From an uncultured Oscillospiraceae bacterium (lineage in GTDB: Bacteria > Bacillota > Clostridia > Oscillospirales > Oscillospiraceae): DNA of 37,796 bases. The notes beneath the pieces were generated by a model. That model was not told where the DNA came from, searched no databases, and saw nothing but the letters and a program-made list of their open reading frames with translations. Numbering within the stretch: position 1 is the stretch's first letter; each line of letters opens with the position of its first letter. The position numbers were made by a program, and so were the translations under genes. The stretch is from the NCBI GenBank assembly GCA_934589155.1, contig CAKTNP010000017.1, forward strand, positions 1 to 37,796. Reading direction: 5' to 3'. Positions 8,289 to 15,411 of this stretch are shown here, in pieces.

Positions 8289-8316
8289 ACTTTTTCCTCC
8301 CTTCGCATTTCTTATT

Positions 8317-8345
8317 ATTATACATTCAAAGGGAAATCTTGGCAA
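8317..8345 (-). promoter_or_regulatory. Sigma-A promoter for TIGR04255-zinc peptidase
   Basis: On the minus strand TTGCCA (8340-8345) and TATAAT (8317-8322) are separated by exactly 17 bp. The -10 is perfect, and it lies about 30 bp upstream of the ATG at 8288. Confidence 0.8.
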
Positions 8346-8357
8346 GGCCATCGGGGC

Positions 8358-8394
8358 CTGGATTTTCCCATTTCGGGAAATTGGGAAAATCCAG
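8358..8394. repeat. 37-bp near-palindrome between divergent promoters
   Basis: Perfect 13-bp arms CTGGATTTTCCCA (8358-8370) and TGGGAAAATCCAG (8382-8394) enclose a smaller inverted repeat (ATTTC GG GAAAT). It lies 12 bp from the -35 of the minus promoter and 4 bp from the -35 position of the plus promoter. This placement suits an operator for both divergent units. Confidence 0.75.
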
Positions 8395-8398
8395 ACGC

Positions 8399-8427
8399 TT
8401 GTGGAGGCCGATAGAATCTGATATAAT
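8399..8427 (+). promoter_or_regulatory. Extended -10 promoter for the PAP2 gene
   Basis: A perfect TATAAT at 8422-8427 is preceded by TGA, giving an extended -10 (TGnTATAAT). The -35 position (TTGTGG, 8399-8404, 17-bp spacer) is weak. The ATG is 29 bp downstream. Confidence 0.75.
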
Positions 8428-8456
8428 GAAGACGATTTTTCGGCAGGAGGCGCGAT

Positions 8457-9386
8457 ATGACCTTTCTCTATTTTCTGGCGAAGCTGCGGACCCCCTTGGG
8501 AGACGGCTTTTTCTCCGCCGTCACAAACTTAGGCGGAGAGACCGCCCTTTTGGCCATCGGCCTGACCCTGTTCTGGTGCGTGGACAAGCGCATGGGCTAC
8601 TACGCCCTGTGCACCGGCCTGTCCGGCACGGTGCTGAACCAGTTCTTGAAGCTGGCCTTCCGGATTCCCCGGCCCTGGGTCCGGGACCCCGGCTTCACCA
8701 TTGTGGAATCCGCCCGGGCCGGCGCAGGCGGTTACAGCTTTCCCAGCGGCCATACCCAGAATTCCGTCAGCATTTTCGGAAGCGTAGCCATTGAGACCAA
8801 GCGCCGCTGGATCCGGGTGACCGCCGTTATTCTGGCCGTACTCATCCCCTTCTCTCGGATGTATCTGGGGGTCCACACACCTCAGGACGTGCTGGTCGCC
8901 GCTGCCGGTTCCCTTGTCCTCCTGTTGGTGTTCCGGCCCCTGTTCTATTCCAAGGATCCCAGGGTCCTGCCTGTGACTCTGGGGGTCCTTACGGTCCTCA
9001 GCGCCGCTTTCTGCCTGTATGCGGAGCTGTTCCCCTTCCCTGCTGACATTGATCCGGACAATCTCCAAGAGGGCATAAAGAACGCCTATACCCTCCTGGG
9101 AGCGTTTCTGGGCTTTCTTGTGGTGTACCTGGCGGACGAAAAACACCTGCGGTTCCCGACAAATGCCATCTGGTGGGCCCAACTTCTGAAGCTGTTTCTG
9201 GGCCTTGCCCTGGTGGTGGCCGCAAAGGCCCTGTTGAAAGCCCCCCTGCTTGCTCTCTGCGGCGGCCACAGTGCCGCCTCTGCCATCCGGTATTTTCTTC
9301 TGGTGCTGCTGGCCGGAATTGTGTGGCCTCTGACCTTCCCCTGGTTTTCCCGGCTGGGCCGAAAAAAGCCACGGGTGGACCATTGA
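8457..9386 (+). CDS. PAP2-family membrane phosphatase
   Basis: A 309-residue integral membrane phosphatase, likely acting on lipid-linked or soluble phosphates at the outer membrane face. All three PAP2 signature motifs are present: KLAFRIPRPW (motif 1), YSFPSGHTQ (motif 2, catalytic-site His) and SRMYLGVHTPQDV (motif 3, nucleophile His and Asp). The C-terminal half adds four or so further helices beyond the phosphatase core, as in longer Clostridial members. GCAGGAGG is 8 nt before the ATG. It has its own promoter and its stop codon overlaps the -35 of the nrdG promoter. Undecaprenyl-pyrophosphate recycling or lipid phosphate turnover are possible roles; the sequence does not decide. Confidence 0.9.
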   Translation: MTFLYFLAKLRTPLGDGFFSAVTNLGGETALLAIGLTLFWCVDKRMGYYALCTGLSGTVLNQFLKLAFRIPRPWVRDPGFTIVESARAGAGGYSFPSGHTQNSVSIFGSVAIETKRRWIRVTAVILAVLIPFSRMYLGVHTPQDVLVAAAGSLVLLLVFRPLFYSKDPRVLPVTLGVLTVLSAAFCLYAELFPFPADIDPDNLQEGIKNAYTLLGAFLGFLVVYLADEKHLRFPTNAIWWAQLLKLFLGLALVVAAKALLKAPLLALCGGHSAASAIRYFLLVLLAGIVWPLTFPWFSRLGRKKPRVDH

Positions 9387-9411
9387 TATTTCCCGTATCT
9401 TGTGGTATGAT
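9383..9411 (+). promoter_or_regulatory. Extended -10 promoter for nrdG-dut
   Basis: TTGATA (9383-9388) and TATGAT (9406-9411) have a 17-bp spacer, and TGG precedes the -10. The -35 overlaps the PAP2 stop codon. The nrdG ATG is 43 bp downstream. Confidence 0.8.
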
Positions 9412-9453
9412 TCCATTATCTCCACAAAATACAGGATGTTGAGGTGTGTATCC

Positions 9454-9993
9454 ATGAACTATGCGACCATAAAAAACTGTGACATTGCCAACGGACCCGG
9501 AGTCCGAGTCAGCCTGTTCGTCTCCGGCTGCACCCGGCACTGCAAGGATTGCTTCAACCAGGAAGTATGGGATTTTCACTACGGTGAGCCCTTTACAAAA
9601 GAAGTTCAGGACCGTATTGTGTCCCTGCTGTCCCCGGCCTATATCAAAGGGCTGACCGTTCTGGGCGGCGAACCCATGGAGCCTCAGAACCAGCCCGGGG
9701 TCCTGGAGCTGGTCCGCCGGGTCCGAACGGAACTGCCGGAAAAAACCATCTGGTGCTACACCGGCTATGTGCTGGAGAAGGATCTGCTGTCCGGCCGGCT
9801 CTGCGATCCGGAGACCGTGACCCTTCCCCTGCTCCGGAGTCTGGACGTGCTGGTGGACGGTCCCTTCGTGGCAGGGCAAAAAGACCTGAGCCTCAGTTTT
9901 CGGGGGTCCCGAAATCAGCGGCTCATCGATATGCCGAAAACATTAGAGAAAGGCCAGGTCGTCCTGTGGCACGACTGGCAGAAGAGGAACTGA
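9454..9993 (+). CDS. nrdG: Anaerobic ribonucleotide reductase activating protein
   Basis: NrdG is a radical SAM enzyme that installs the glycyl radical on the anaerobic (class III) ribonucleotide reductase NrdD. The 179-residue protein has the cluster motif C26-TRH-C30-KD-C33, followed by LGGEP near residue 72, which contacts the S-adenosylmethionine. The ATG at 9454 has GAGGTG 7 nt upstream; the open frame extends to 9400 but lacks a ribosome binding site there. It lies 3 bp before dut, pairing dNTP synthesis with dUTP removal. The partner nrdD is not in this window. The gene supports a strictly or facultatively anaerobic host. Confidence 0.92.
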   Translation: MNYATIKNCDIANGPGVRVSLFVSGCTRHCKDCFNQEVWDFHYGEPFTKEVQDRIVSLLSPAYIKGLTVLGGEPMEPQNQPGVLELVRRVRTELPEKTIWCYTGYVLEKDLLSGRLCDPETVTLPLLRSLDVLVDGPFVAGQKDLSLSFRGSRNQRLIDMPKTLEKGQVVLWHDWQKRN

Positions 9994-9996
9994 GCC

Positions 9997-10434
9997 ATGG
10001 AACCTGTATCCGTTAAATTTCTGCGCCCCGGCGCCGTCCTGCCCACCTACGGCTCCCGGGAGGCCGCGGGGGCGGACCTGTACGCCTGCCTGGATGCCCC
10101 CCTGACCATCGAACCGGGACAAACGGTTCCCGTACCCACAGGTCTGGCCCTGGAGGTTCCCAAGGGCTGCGCCGGGCTGGTCTATGCCCGCAGCGGCCTG
10201 GCCTGCAAGAGAGGCCTGGCCCCTGCCAATAAAGTTGGCGTGGTAGACAGCGACTACCGGGGCGAGATCCTGGTCATGCTCCACAACCACGGGGCCATTC
10301 CGCAGACCATCGAGTGCGGTGACAGGATCGCTCAGCTGCTCATTACCCCGGTGCTGACCCCGGCGTATTCCCAGGCGGCGGAGCTGACGGACACGGACCG
10401 GGGCACAGGCGGCTTCGGCTCCACCGGAAAGTGA
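9997..10434 (+). CDS. dut: Deoxyuridine 5'-triphosphate nucleotidohydrolase (dUTPase)
   Basis: dUTPase hydrolyses dUTP to dUMP and pyrophosphate, keeping uracil out of DNA and feeding thymidylate synthesis. The 145-residue protein is of normal trimeric-dUTPase length and shows all five motifs in order: AGADLYA, ARSGLACKRGLA, GVVDSDYRGEI (with the catalytic Asp), ECGDRIAQL and the C-terminal RGTGGFGSTGK arm. AGAGGA precedes the ATG; the gap from nrdG is only 3 bp, so the two are co-transcribed. No clear intrinsic terminator is visible after it. Confidence 0.96.
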   Translation: MEPVSVKFLRPGAVLPTYGSREAAGADLYACLDAPLTIEPGQTVPVPTGLALEVPKGCAGLVYARSGLACKRGLAPANKVGVVDSDYRGEILVMLHNHGAIPQTIECGDRIAQLLITPVLTPAYSQAAELTDTDRGTGGFGSTGK

Positions 10435-10486
10435 CGTTCCAAGACAGAATCCCCAAAAATTTTACTTAGATTTTTCATTTCCCCCC

Positions 10487-10514
10487 TGTACACATGATGA
10501 GATTTTGCTATAAT
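10487..10514 (+). promoter_or_regulatory. Extended -10 promoter for the Na/phosphate cotransporter
   Basis: A perfect TATAAT at 10509-10514 is preceded by TGC (extended -10). TGTACA at 10487-10492 could be the -35 with a 16-bp spacer. The ATG follows 55 bp later. The rest of the 135-bp gap is AT-rich and shows nothing else. Confidence 0.7.
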
Positions 10515-10569
10515 GACTTTGTGTTAAGTGTCTGTTATAAATACGTAAAAAGTTTGGGAGAATGAAGCG

Positions 10570-12366
10570 ATGAATATTTTCTCTGTGATCAGTCTGCTGG
10601 GCGGCTTGGCCATGTTCCTCTACGGCATTGAGGTCATGGGCGACGGCCTGAAAAACAGCTCCAGCGCCGCCCTCAAAAACGTCCTGGAAAAGGTCACCAC
10701 CAACACCCTCATGGGCGTGCTCACCGGCACTCTCGTCACCGCCGTGATCCAGAGCTCCACCGCCACCATTGTCCTGACCGTGGCTCTCATCGGTGCGGGC
10801 GTGCTGAATCTGAAGCAGGCCGTGTCCATCGTCATGGGCGCCAACATCGGCACCACCATTACGGCCCAGATCATCCGGCTCATGGACATCGACTCCAACG
10901 GCAGCATATTCCTGGAATTTTGTAAGCCCGCCACCCTGGCGCCTCTGGCTCTCATCATCGGCATCATTCTTATTATGTTCGTCAAGACCGGCAAGTCCAA
11001 GAATGTCGGCGATATTTGCATTGGCTTCGGTATTCTGTTCATGGGCTTGCTCAACATGACTGCCGCCGTGGAGCCCCTGTCCGGCTCTCAGGCCTTTGCG
11101 GATCTGTTGGCTCGGTTTTCCAACGTGCCCATCCTGGGCATCCTGGCAGGCCTGGTGCTGACTGTAGTGGTCCAGAGCTCCTCCGCCATGGTAGGTATGC
11201 TGCAGGCCCTTTCTTCCACCGGTGCCATGACCTTCTCTTTGATCTATCCCGTGGTCATGGGCATCAACCTGGGAACCTGTGTCACCACCGCCGCCGTCTG
11301 TTCCATCGGCACCAGCAAGGATGCCAAGCGCACGGGTATCGTTCACATCGCCTTCAATACCATCGGCACTGTGTTGTTTATGATCGCTATGACCATTCTC
11401 CATAAGACCGGGGCTTTCCCCGCGACCTTCTGGAACCGCACCGTGGATTCCGGCGACATTGCCAATTTCCAGACCATTTTCAACGTGCTGACCTGTGTCG
11501 TCCTTCTGCCCTTCTCCGGCTTGCTCGTAAAGCTGTCCAAGTCCATCGTGAAGGAGGACAAACCCAAGCCCCTGGCCCATCCGGAGCTCCACACCCTGGA
11601 CGAAAAGCTCTTCGTCTCTCCCTCCCTGGCCCTGTCCGAGGCCACCAAGGCTGTGGCCGCCATGGGCAGTCTAGCCCGGGAGAACTTTGCCCGGAGCTGC
11701 AAGCAGCTGCTCAAGTATGACGAATCCGCCGTTCCCCAGATCATGGAGGACGAGGATGCCCTGGATCAGTTCGCCGATTCTTCCAGCAACTTCCTGGTGG
11801 AGCTGGCCAAGCTGATCCAGTCCTCCCACGACAATCTTCAGCTCAACATGCTGATCCAGACCATTCCCAATTTTGAACGTATCGGCGACTACGCCACGAA
11901 TTTCGTAGAGTTGGCCCAGCAGATGCAGGAGGAAAAGCTTCGCTTCTCCGAGGCTGCCCAGAAAGAGCTGATCCTGTTGTCCAGCGCCGTGGATGAGATC
12001 ATCAGCATCACCGTGGACGCCTTCGGCTCCGACGACAACGACTATGCCCGGCGGATCGAGCCTTTGGAGGAGACCATCGACGACATGGTCCAAATCCTGC
12101 GGGAGCGGCACACCAAGCGGCTGAAGGCCGGTGCCTGCGCCATTACCTCCGGTCTGAAGTTCATGGACTTTTTGACCTATGCAGAGCGTGCCTCTGATCA
12201 GTGCTCCTCCATTGCCGTGCAGATGCTGGCCCGGAACAACGAGGCCATCCTCTACAACCACTATGATTACCTGCGGGAGATTCACCAGGGCAACGACGAG
12301 GCCTACAACGCCGAGCGTCAACGCCGGAGAGATCAGTACATTCTCCCTCTGGAAGCCATCCATTGA
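10570..12366 (+). CDS. Na+/phosphate cotransporter with C-terminal PhoU domain
   Basis: A 598-residue membrane protein of the NptA/YjbB-type Na/Pi cotransporter family. The N-terminal half (about residues 1-320) has two inverted repeats, each with the substrate-site QSS motif: AVIQSSTATIVL and VVQSSSAMVGML. The C-terminal half (about 350-570) is a soluble PhoU-like helical domain rich in acidic residues, linked to phosphate sensing or gating. GGGAGA precedes the ATG with 11-nt spacing. It has its own promoter and a strong terminator, so it is a monocistronic unit. Family members can import phosphate with Na+ or export it; direction cannot be told here. Confidence 0.92.
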   Translation: MNIFSVISLLGGLAMFLYGIEVMGDGLKNSSSAALKNVLEKVTTNTLMGVLTGTLVTAVIQSSTATIVLTVALIGAGVLNLKQAVSIVMGANIGTTITAQIIRLMDIDSNGSIFLEFCKPATLAPLALIIGIILIMFVKTGKSKNVGDICIGFGILFMGLLNMTAAVEPLSGSQAFADLLARFSNVPILGILAGLVLTVVVQSSSAMVGMLQALSSTGAMTFSLIYPVVMGINLGTCVTTAAVCSIGTSKDAKRTGIVHIAFNTIGTVLFMIAMTILHKTGAFPATFWNRTVDSGDIANFQTIFNVLTCVVLLPFSGLLVKLSKSIVKEDKPKPLAHPELHTLDEKLFVSPSLALSEATKAVAAMGSLARENFARSCKQLLKYDESAVPQIMEDEDALDQFADSSSNFLVELAKLIQSSHDNLQLNMLIQTIPNFERIGDYATNFVELAQQMQEEKLRFSEAAQKELILLSSAVDEIISITVDAFGSDDNDYARRIEPLEETIDDMVQILRERHTKRLKAGACAITSGLKFMDFLTYAERASDQCSSIAVQMLARNNEAILYNHYDYLREIHQGNDEAYNAERQRRRDQYILPLEAIH

Positions 12367-12372
12367 TCTTGT

Positions 12373-12407
12373 GCCGCCTCCATTTCCGGAGGCGGCTCTT
12401 TTCTTTT
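12373..12407 (+). terminator. Intrinsic terminator of the Na/Pi cotransporter gene
   Basis: A perfect 9-bp stem (GCCGCCTCC / GGAGGCGGC) with a 6-nt loop is followed by TCTTTTCTTTT, 6 bp after the stop codon. Confidence 0.93.
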
Positions 12408-12418
12408 GCCTTTTTCTG

Positions 12419-12427
12419 TGGTATAAT
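12419..12427 (+). promoter_or_regulatory. Extended -10 promoter for the ygiQ-like gene
   Basis: TGGTATAAT is a perfect extended -10 29 bp upstream of the ATG at 12456. The -35 position is poor and lies in the T-run of the previous terminator. Confidence 0.7.
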
Positions 12428-12455
12428 GAATGAAATTTTCTTAGGAGGCCCCGTT

Positions 12456-14396
12456 ATGCCGGAATTTCTTCCCATTTCAAAATCGGATATGGCCCGGCGG
12501 GGCTGGGAGCAATGCGACTTTGTCTACGTCATCGGCGACGCTTACGTAGACCACCCTTCCTTCGGTCCCGCCATCATCAGCCGGGTCCTGGAGGACGCGG
12601 GCTACACCGTAGGCATCATCTCTCAGCCCAATTGGAAGGATCCCGGCTCCATTGACATTCTGGGCCGCCCCCGGCTGGGCTTTCTGGTGTCCGGCGGCAA
12701 CATGGACTCCATGGTGAACCACTACTCTGTCTCCCGCCACCGGCGGAAAACCGACGCCTTTACCCCCGGCGGCGTCATGGGCAAGCGGCCGGACCGGGCC
12801 ACCATCGTCTACTGCAATCTGATCCGCAGGACATACCGGGACGTTCCCATTATCATCGGCGGCATTGAGGCCAGTCTCCGGCGGCTGGCCCACTACGACT
12901 ACTGGTCCGACAAAATGCGCCCCTCCATTCTCATGGATTCCCAGGCGGATCTGCTGCTCTACGGCATGGGAGAGAAAAGCATTGTGGAAATGGCCGACGG
13001 CCTCAACGCCGGAATGGACATCCGCTACATGACCTACATCGATGGGTCCGTGTACAAAACAAAAGAGGTTGACGACAGTCTCCCCACCCTGACCCTACCC
13101 GCCTATGGGGAGCTGCTGGCGGATCCCAGGAAATACGCCGAGAGTTTCGCCGTCCAGTACAAAAATACGGATCCCTTCACCGCCAAGCGGCTGGCGGAGC
13201 CCTATGAGGGCGGCTGGTTCGTGGTCCAGAATCCCCCGCAAAAGCCCCTGACCGTGGAGGAAATGGACCACGTCTACGACCTGCCCTACTGCCGGAGCTA
13301 CCATCCCAGCTATGAAAAGTTGGGGGGCGTTCCCGCCATTTCCGAGATCAAATTCAGCCTGACCTCCAACCGGGGCTGCTTCGGTGCCTGCAGCTTCTGC
13401 GCCCTGACCTTCCACCAGGGCCGGATCATCCAGGTCCGGAGCCATGAGTCCATTGTGAAGGAGGCCCGGGCCATGACCCAGGACCCGGAATTCAAGGGCT
13501 ACATTCACGATGTGGGCGGCCCCACCGCCAACTTCCGGTTTCCCGCCTGCGAAAAGCAGCTGACCAAGGGGACCTGCGGCGGGCGGCAGTGCCTGTTCCC
13601 CACCCCCTGCAAGAATCTCCGGGCGGACCATACGGACTATCTGACCCTGCTGCGGCAGCTCAGAGCCCTGCCCGGGGTGAAAAAGGTCTTTATCCGCAGC
13701 GGTATCCGGTTCGACTACCTGCTGGCAGACAAGAAAGATACCTTCTTCCGGGAACTGGTGAAATACCACGTTTCCGGCCAGCTGAAAGTGGCTCCGGAGC
13801 ATGTGTCCGATCCGGTGCTGGACAAAATGGGAAAGCCCCGGAACGCCGTGTATCAGCGCTTCACGGAGAAATATCAGGCCCTGAACCGGGAGATGGGGCT
13901 GAAGCAGTACCTGGTCCCGTATCTCATGTCCTCCCACCCCGGCAGCACCATGAAGGAAGCCGTGGAGCTGGCGGAGTTCTGCCGGGACATGGGTTATATG
14001 CCGGAGCAGGTCCAGGATTTCTATCCCACCCCCTCCACCCTGTCCACGGTGATGTATTACACCGGCCTGGACCCCCGGACCATGACGCCGGTGTACGTGC
14101 CTCGGGATCCCCACGAAAAGGCCATGCAGCGGGCCCTGATCCAGTACCGGGATCCCAAGAACTATAAGCTGGTCCACGAGGCCCTGGTCCTGGCCCACCG
14201 GCAGGATCTCATCGGCTTTGGAAAAGAATGTCTGATCCGGCCTATGACCTCGGATCCCCGGACCCGGAACGAGCCGGACAAGCGCCGGAAGTCTTCCTCA
14301 GGAGAGGTCCAAAGCCGGAAAAAGCCGGCGCGAAGGGCAGATCCCCGTTCCGGAGCCAGGAGCCAGACTTCCGGCTCCCGAAACCATAAAAAATAG
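12456..14396 (+). CDS. ygiQ: YgiQ family radical SAM protein (UPF0313)
   Basis: A 646-residue radical SAM protein. The 4Fe-4S motif is C308-FGA-C312-SF-C315, preceded by the LTSNRG lead typical of the family, with a B12-binding-like N-terminal third (residues 1-200, including IIIGGIEASLRR and the SGGNMDSM segment). The substrate of the YgiQ family is not known. The C-terminal tail (last 45 or so residues) is a basic, low-complexity, probably disordered extension rich in Arg, Ser and Lys. ATG at 12456 has AGGAGG 7 nt upstream; the upstream in-frame extension to 12363 would run through the preceding terminator and promoter and is rejected. It is a single-gene unit. Confidence 0.92.
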   Translation: MPEFLPISKSDMARRGWEQCDFVYVIGDAYVDHPSFGPAIISRVLEDAGYTVGIISQPNWKDPGSIDILGRPRLGFLVSGGNMDSMVNHYSVSRHRRKTDAFTPGGVMGKRPDRATIVYCNLIRRTYRDVPIIIGGIEASLRRLAHYDYWSDKMRPSILMDSQADLLLYGMGEKSIVEMADGLNAGMDIRYMTYIDGSVYKTKEVDDSLPTLTLPAYGELLADPRKYAESFAVQYKNTDPFTAKRLAEPYEGGWFVVQNPPQKPLTVEEMDHVYDLPYCRSYHPSYEKLGGVPAISEIKFSLTSNRGCFGACSFCALTFHQGRIIQVRSHESIVKEARAMTQDPEFKGYIHDVGGPTANFRFPACEKQLTKGTCGGRQCLFPTPCKNLRADHTDYLTLLRQLRALPGVKKVFIRSGIRFDYLLADKKDTFFRELVKYHVSGQLKVAPEHVSDPVLDKMGKPRNAVYQRFTEKYQALNREMGLKQYLVPYLMSSHPGSTMKEAVELAEFCRDMGYMPEQVQDFYPTPSTLSTVMYYTGLDPRTMTPVYVPRDPHEKAMQRALIQYRDPKNYKLVHEALVLAHRQDLIGFGKECLIRPMTSDPRTRNEPDKRRKSSSGEVQSRKKPARRADPRSGARSQTSGSRNHKK

Positions 14397-14400
14397 GAAG

Positions 14401-14428
14401 AAGCCGCCGGACTGCGTCCGGCGGCTTT
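14401..14428 (+). terminator. Weak intrinsic terminator after ygiQ-like gene
   Basis: A perfect 11-bp stem (AAGCCGCCGGA / TCCGGCGGCTT) with a 5-nt loop starts 4 bp after the stop. Only three U residues follow, so termination may be partial. Confidence 0.7.
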
Positions 14429-14491
14429 CCCCACATATCCCCGGGACAGGCTGAATATAGTGTTCCATACGAACTGAACTGAGGTGGAAGT

Positions 14492-15097
14492 ATGGAAAAC
14501 GCAGCCAACAAAATCACGGTCCTGGGTACGCTGGATTCTCTCCCACAGGTATCCCACGAAAACCACGGCAAGGTCTTTTACCGCTTTACCCTGGAGGTGG
14601 AGCGGCTCAGCGGCACCCGGGACATTCTGCCGGTGATCGCCGCCCAGGAGCTTCTGGACACCATAGACCTGTCCGGCGGCAGCCGCATTCGGGTCCGGGG
14701 CGAGATCCGGTCCTACAACAGCCGCACGGAGAACATCCGGCGGCTCCACATCTTCATTTTTGCCCTGGAGCTGACGGTCTGCGAGGGAGAGGCGGAAAAC
14801 GAGGTCTTTCTCTCCGGCACCGCCTGCAAAGAGCCTATCTTCCGAAGGACCCCCCTGGGCCGGGAGATCTGCGATGTGATGCTGGCGGTGCCCCGGGCCT
14901 ATCACCGGTCCGATTATCTGCCCTGCATTCTCTGGGGCCGCACCGCCCAGGAGGCCGCCCGGTGCGCCGTGGGGGACGCCCTTTCCCTTCAGGGGCGGAT
15001 GCAGAGCCGGAATTATCAAAAGTTGACGGAAAAGGGCTTGGAGCTGCGCACCGCCTATGAGATCTCCGCCCTGTCCGCCCAGGTCGAGACCCTGTAA
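14492..15097 (+). CDS. Single-stranded DNA-binding (double OB-fold) protein
   Basis: A 201-residue protein that looks like two OB-folds in tandem. The first half (ITVLGTLDSLPQVSHE ... FTLEVERLSG) is a diverged copy. The second half (VFLSGTACKEPIFRRTPLGREICDVMLAV ... DYLPCILWGRTAQEAAR ... LQGRMQSRNY) closely follows the SSB pattern of N-terminal strand, RxTPxG turn, WG and GRxQSR. Such SSB-like proteins are common in Clostridia beside the canonical ssb; role in replication or repair is inferred. There is no acidic DDIPF-type SSB tail; it ends in SAQVETL. GAGGTGG is 6 nt before the ATG, and a strong terminator follows. Confidence 0.8.
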   Translation: MENAANKITVLGTLDSLPQVSHENHGKVFYRFTLEVERLSGTRDILPVIAAQELLDTIDLSGGSRIRVRGEIRSYNSRTENIRRLHIFIFALELTVCEGEAENEVFLSGTACKEPIFRRTPLGREICDVMLAVPRAYHRSDYLPCILWGRTAQEAARCAVGDALSLQGRMQSRNYQKLTEKGLELRTAYEISALSAQVETL

Positions 15098-15109
15098 GCG
15101 TCCTATATA

Positions 15110-15139
15110 GGTCCCCGGGTTTAGCCCGGGGACCTTTTT
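15110..15139 (+). terminator. Intrinsic terminator of the SSB-like gene
   Basis: A perfect 10-bp stem (GGTCCCCGGG / CCCGGGGACC) with a 5-nt loop is followed by TTTTT, 12 bp after the stop. Confidence 0.93.
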
Positions 15140-15145
15140 GCACGC

Positions 15146-15411
15146 AAAAAGCGTCCCTGCCAAAGCAGGGACGCCTCAGTGTGTCAAAAATGCCTCGCAG
15201 AGTTCGCCGTCCGCAGGCGGCGAATGAAATGAGATCATTTCCTCCGGCGGCATGTTCGTCGGAGGAAATACCGCTCAGACCGCAAGTGTGCAAATTGCCC
15301 GCCCATGGCGGGCAATGCGTGCGCGCAGCGGGCTGCAAGCTCCTTGTCGGAAAAGCCCAAAGGACTTTTCCGACAGCCTCAGGCGTCCCTGCCGAGGCAG
15401 GGACACTTTTT
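15146..15411. repeat. 266-bp hairpin-rich element with terminal inverted repeats (MITE-like or structured RNA)
   Basis: The left end (15146-15176) and the reverse complement of the right end (15381-15411) match at 27 of 31 positions. Each end is itself a hairpin: 15151-15174 and 15385-15404, both built on GTCCCTGC / GCAGGGAC. Each faces outward with a U-run: TTTTT leaving left on the minus strand, TTTTTT leaving right on the plus strand. Inside are more perfect stems: TTCGCCG (15203-15224), ATTTCCTCCG (15237-15269), ATTGCCCGCC (15294-15316, 3-nt loop) and TGTCGGAAAAG (15345-15375). A further palindrome at 15226-15241 shares TCATTTC with the second stem, so these two are mutually exclusive. 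No believable protein is encoded. The right end abuts the stop codon of the SipL-like gene. Its left hairpin can serve as the terminator of that gene. This element fills the only gene-free stretch over 300 bp. Confidence 0.75.

Noticed and set aside
8289..8351. Longer N-terminus of the TIGR04255 protein
   Set aside because: It overlaps the -35 and -10 of the gene's own promoter.
10462..11592. 376-codon minus-strand frame opposite the Na/Pi cotransporter
   Set aside because: Antisense of a well-supported membrane protein; His/Gly/Gln-rich.
12363..12455. Longer N-terminus of the YgiQ-like protein
   Set aside because: It overlaps the preceding terminator and the extended -10; ATG at 12456 has AGGAGG.
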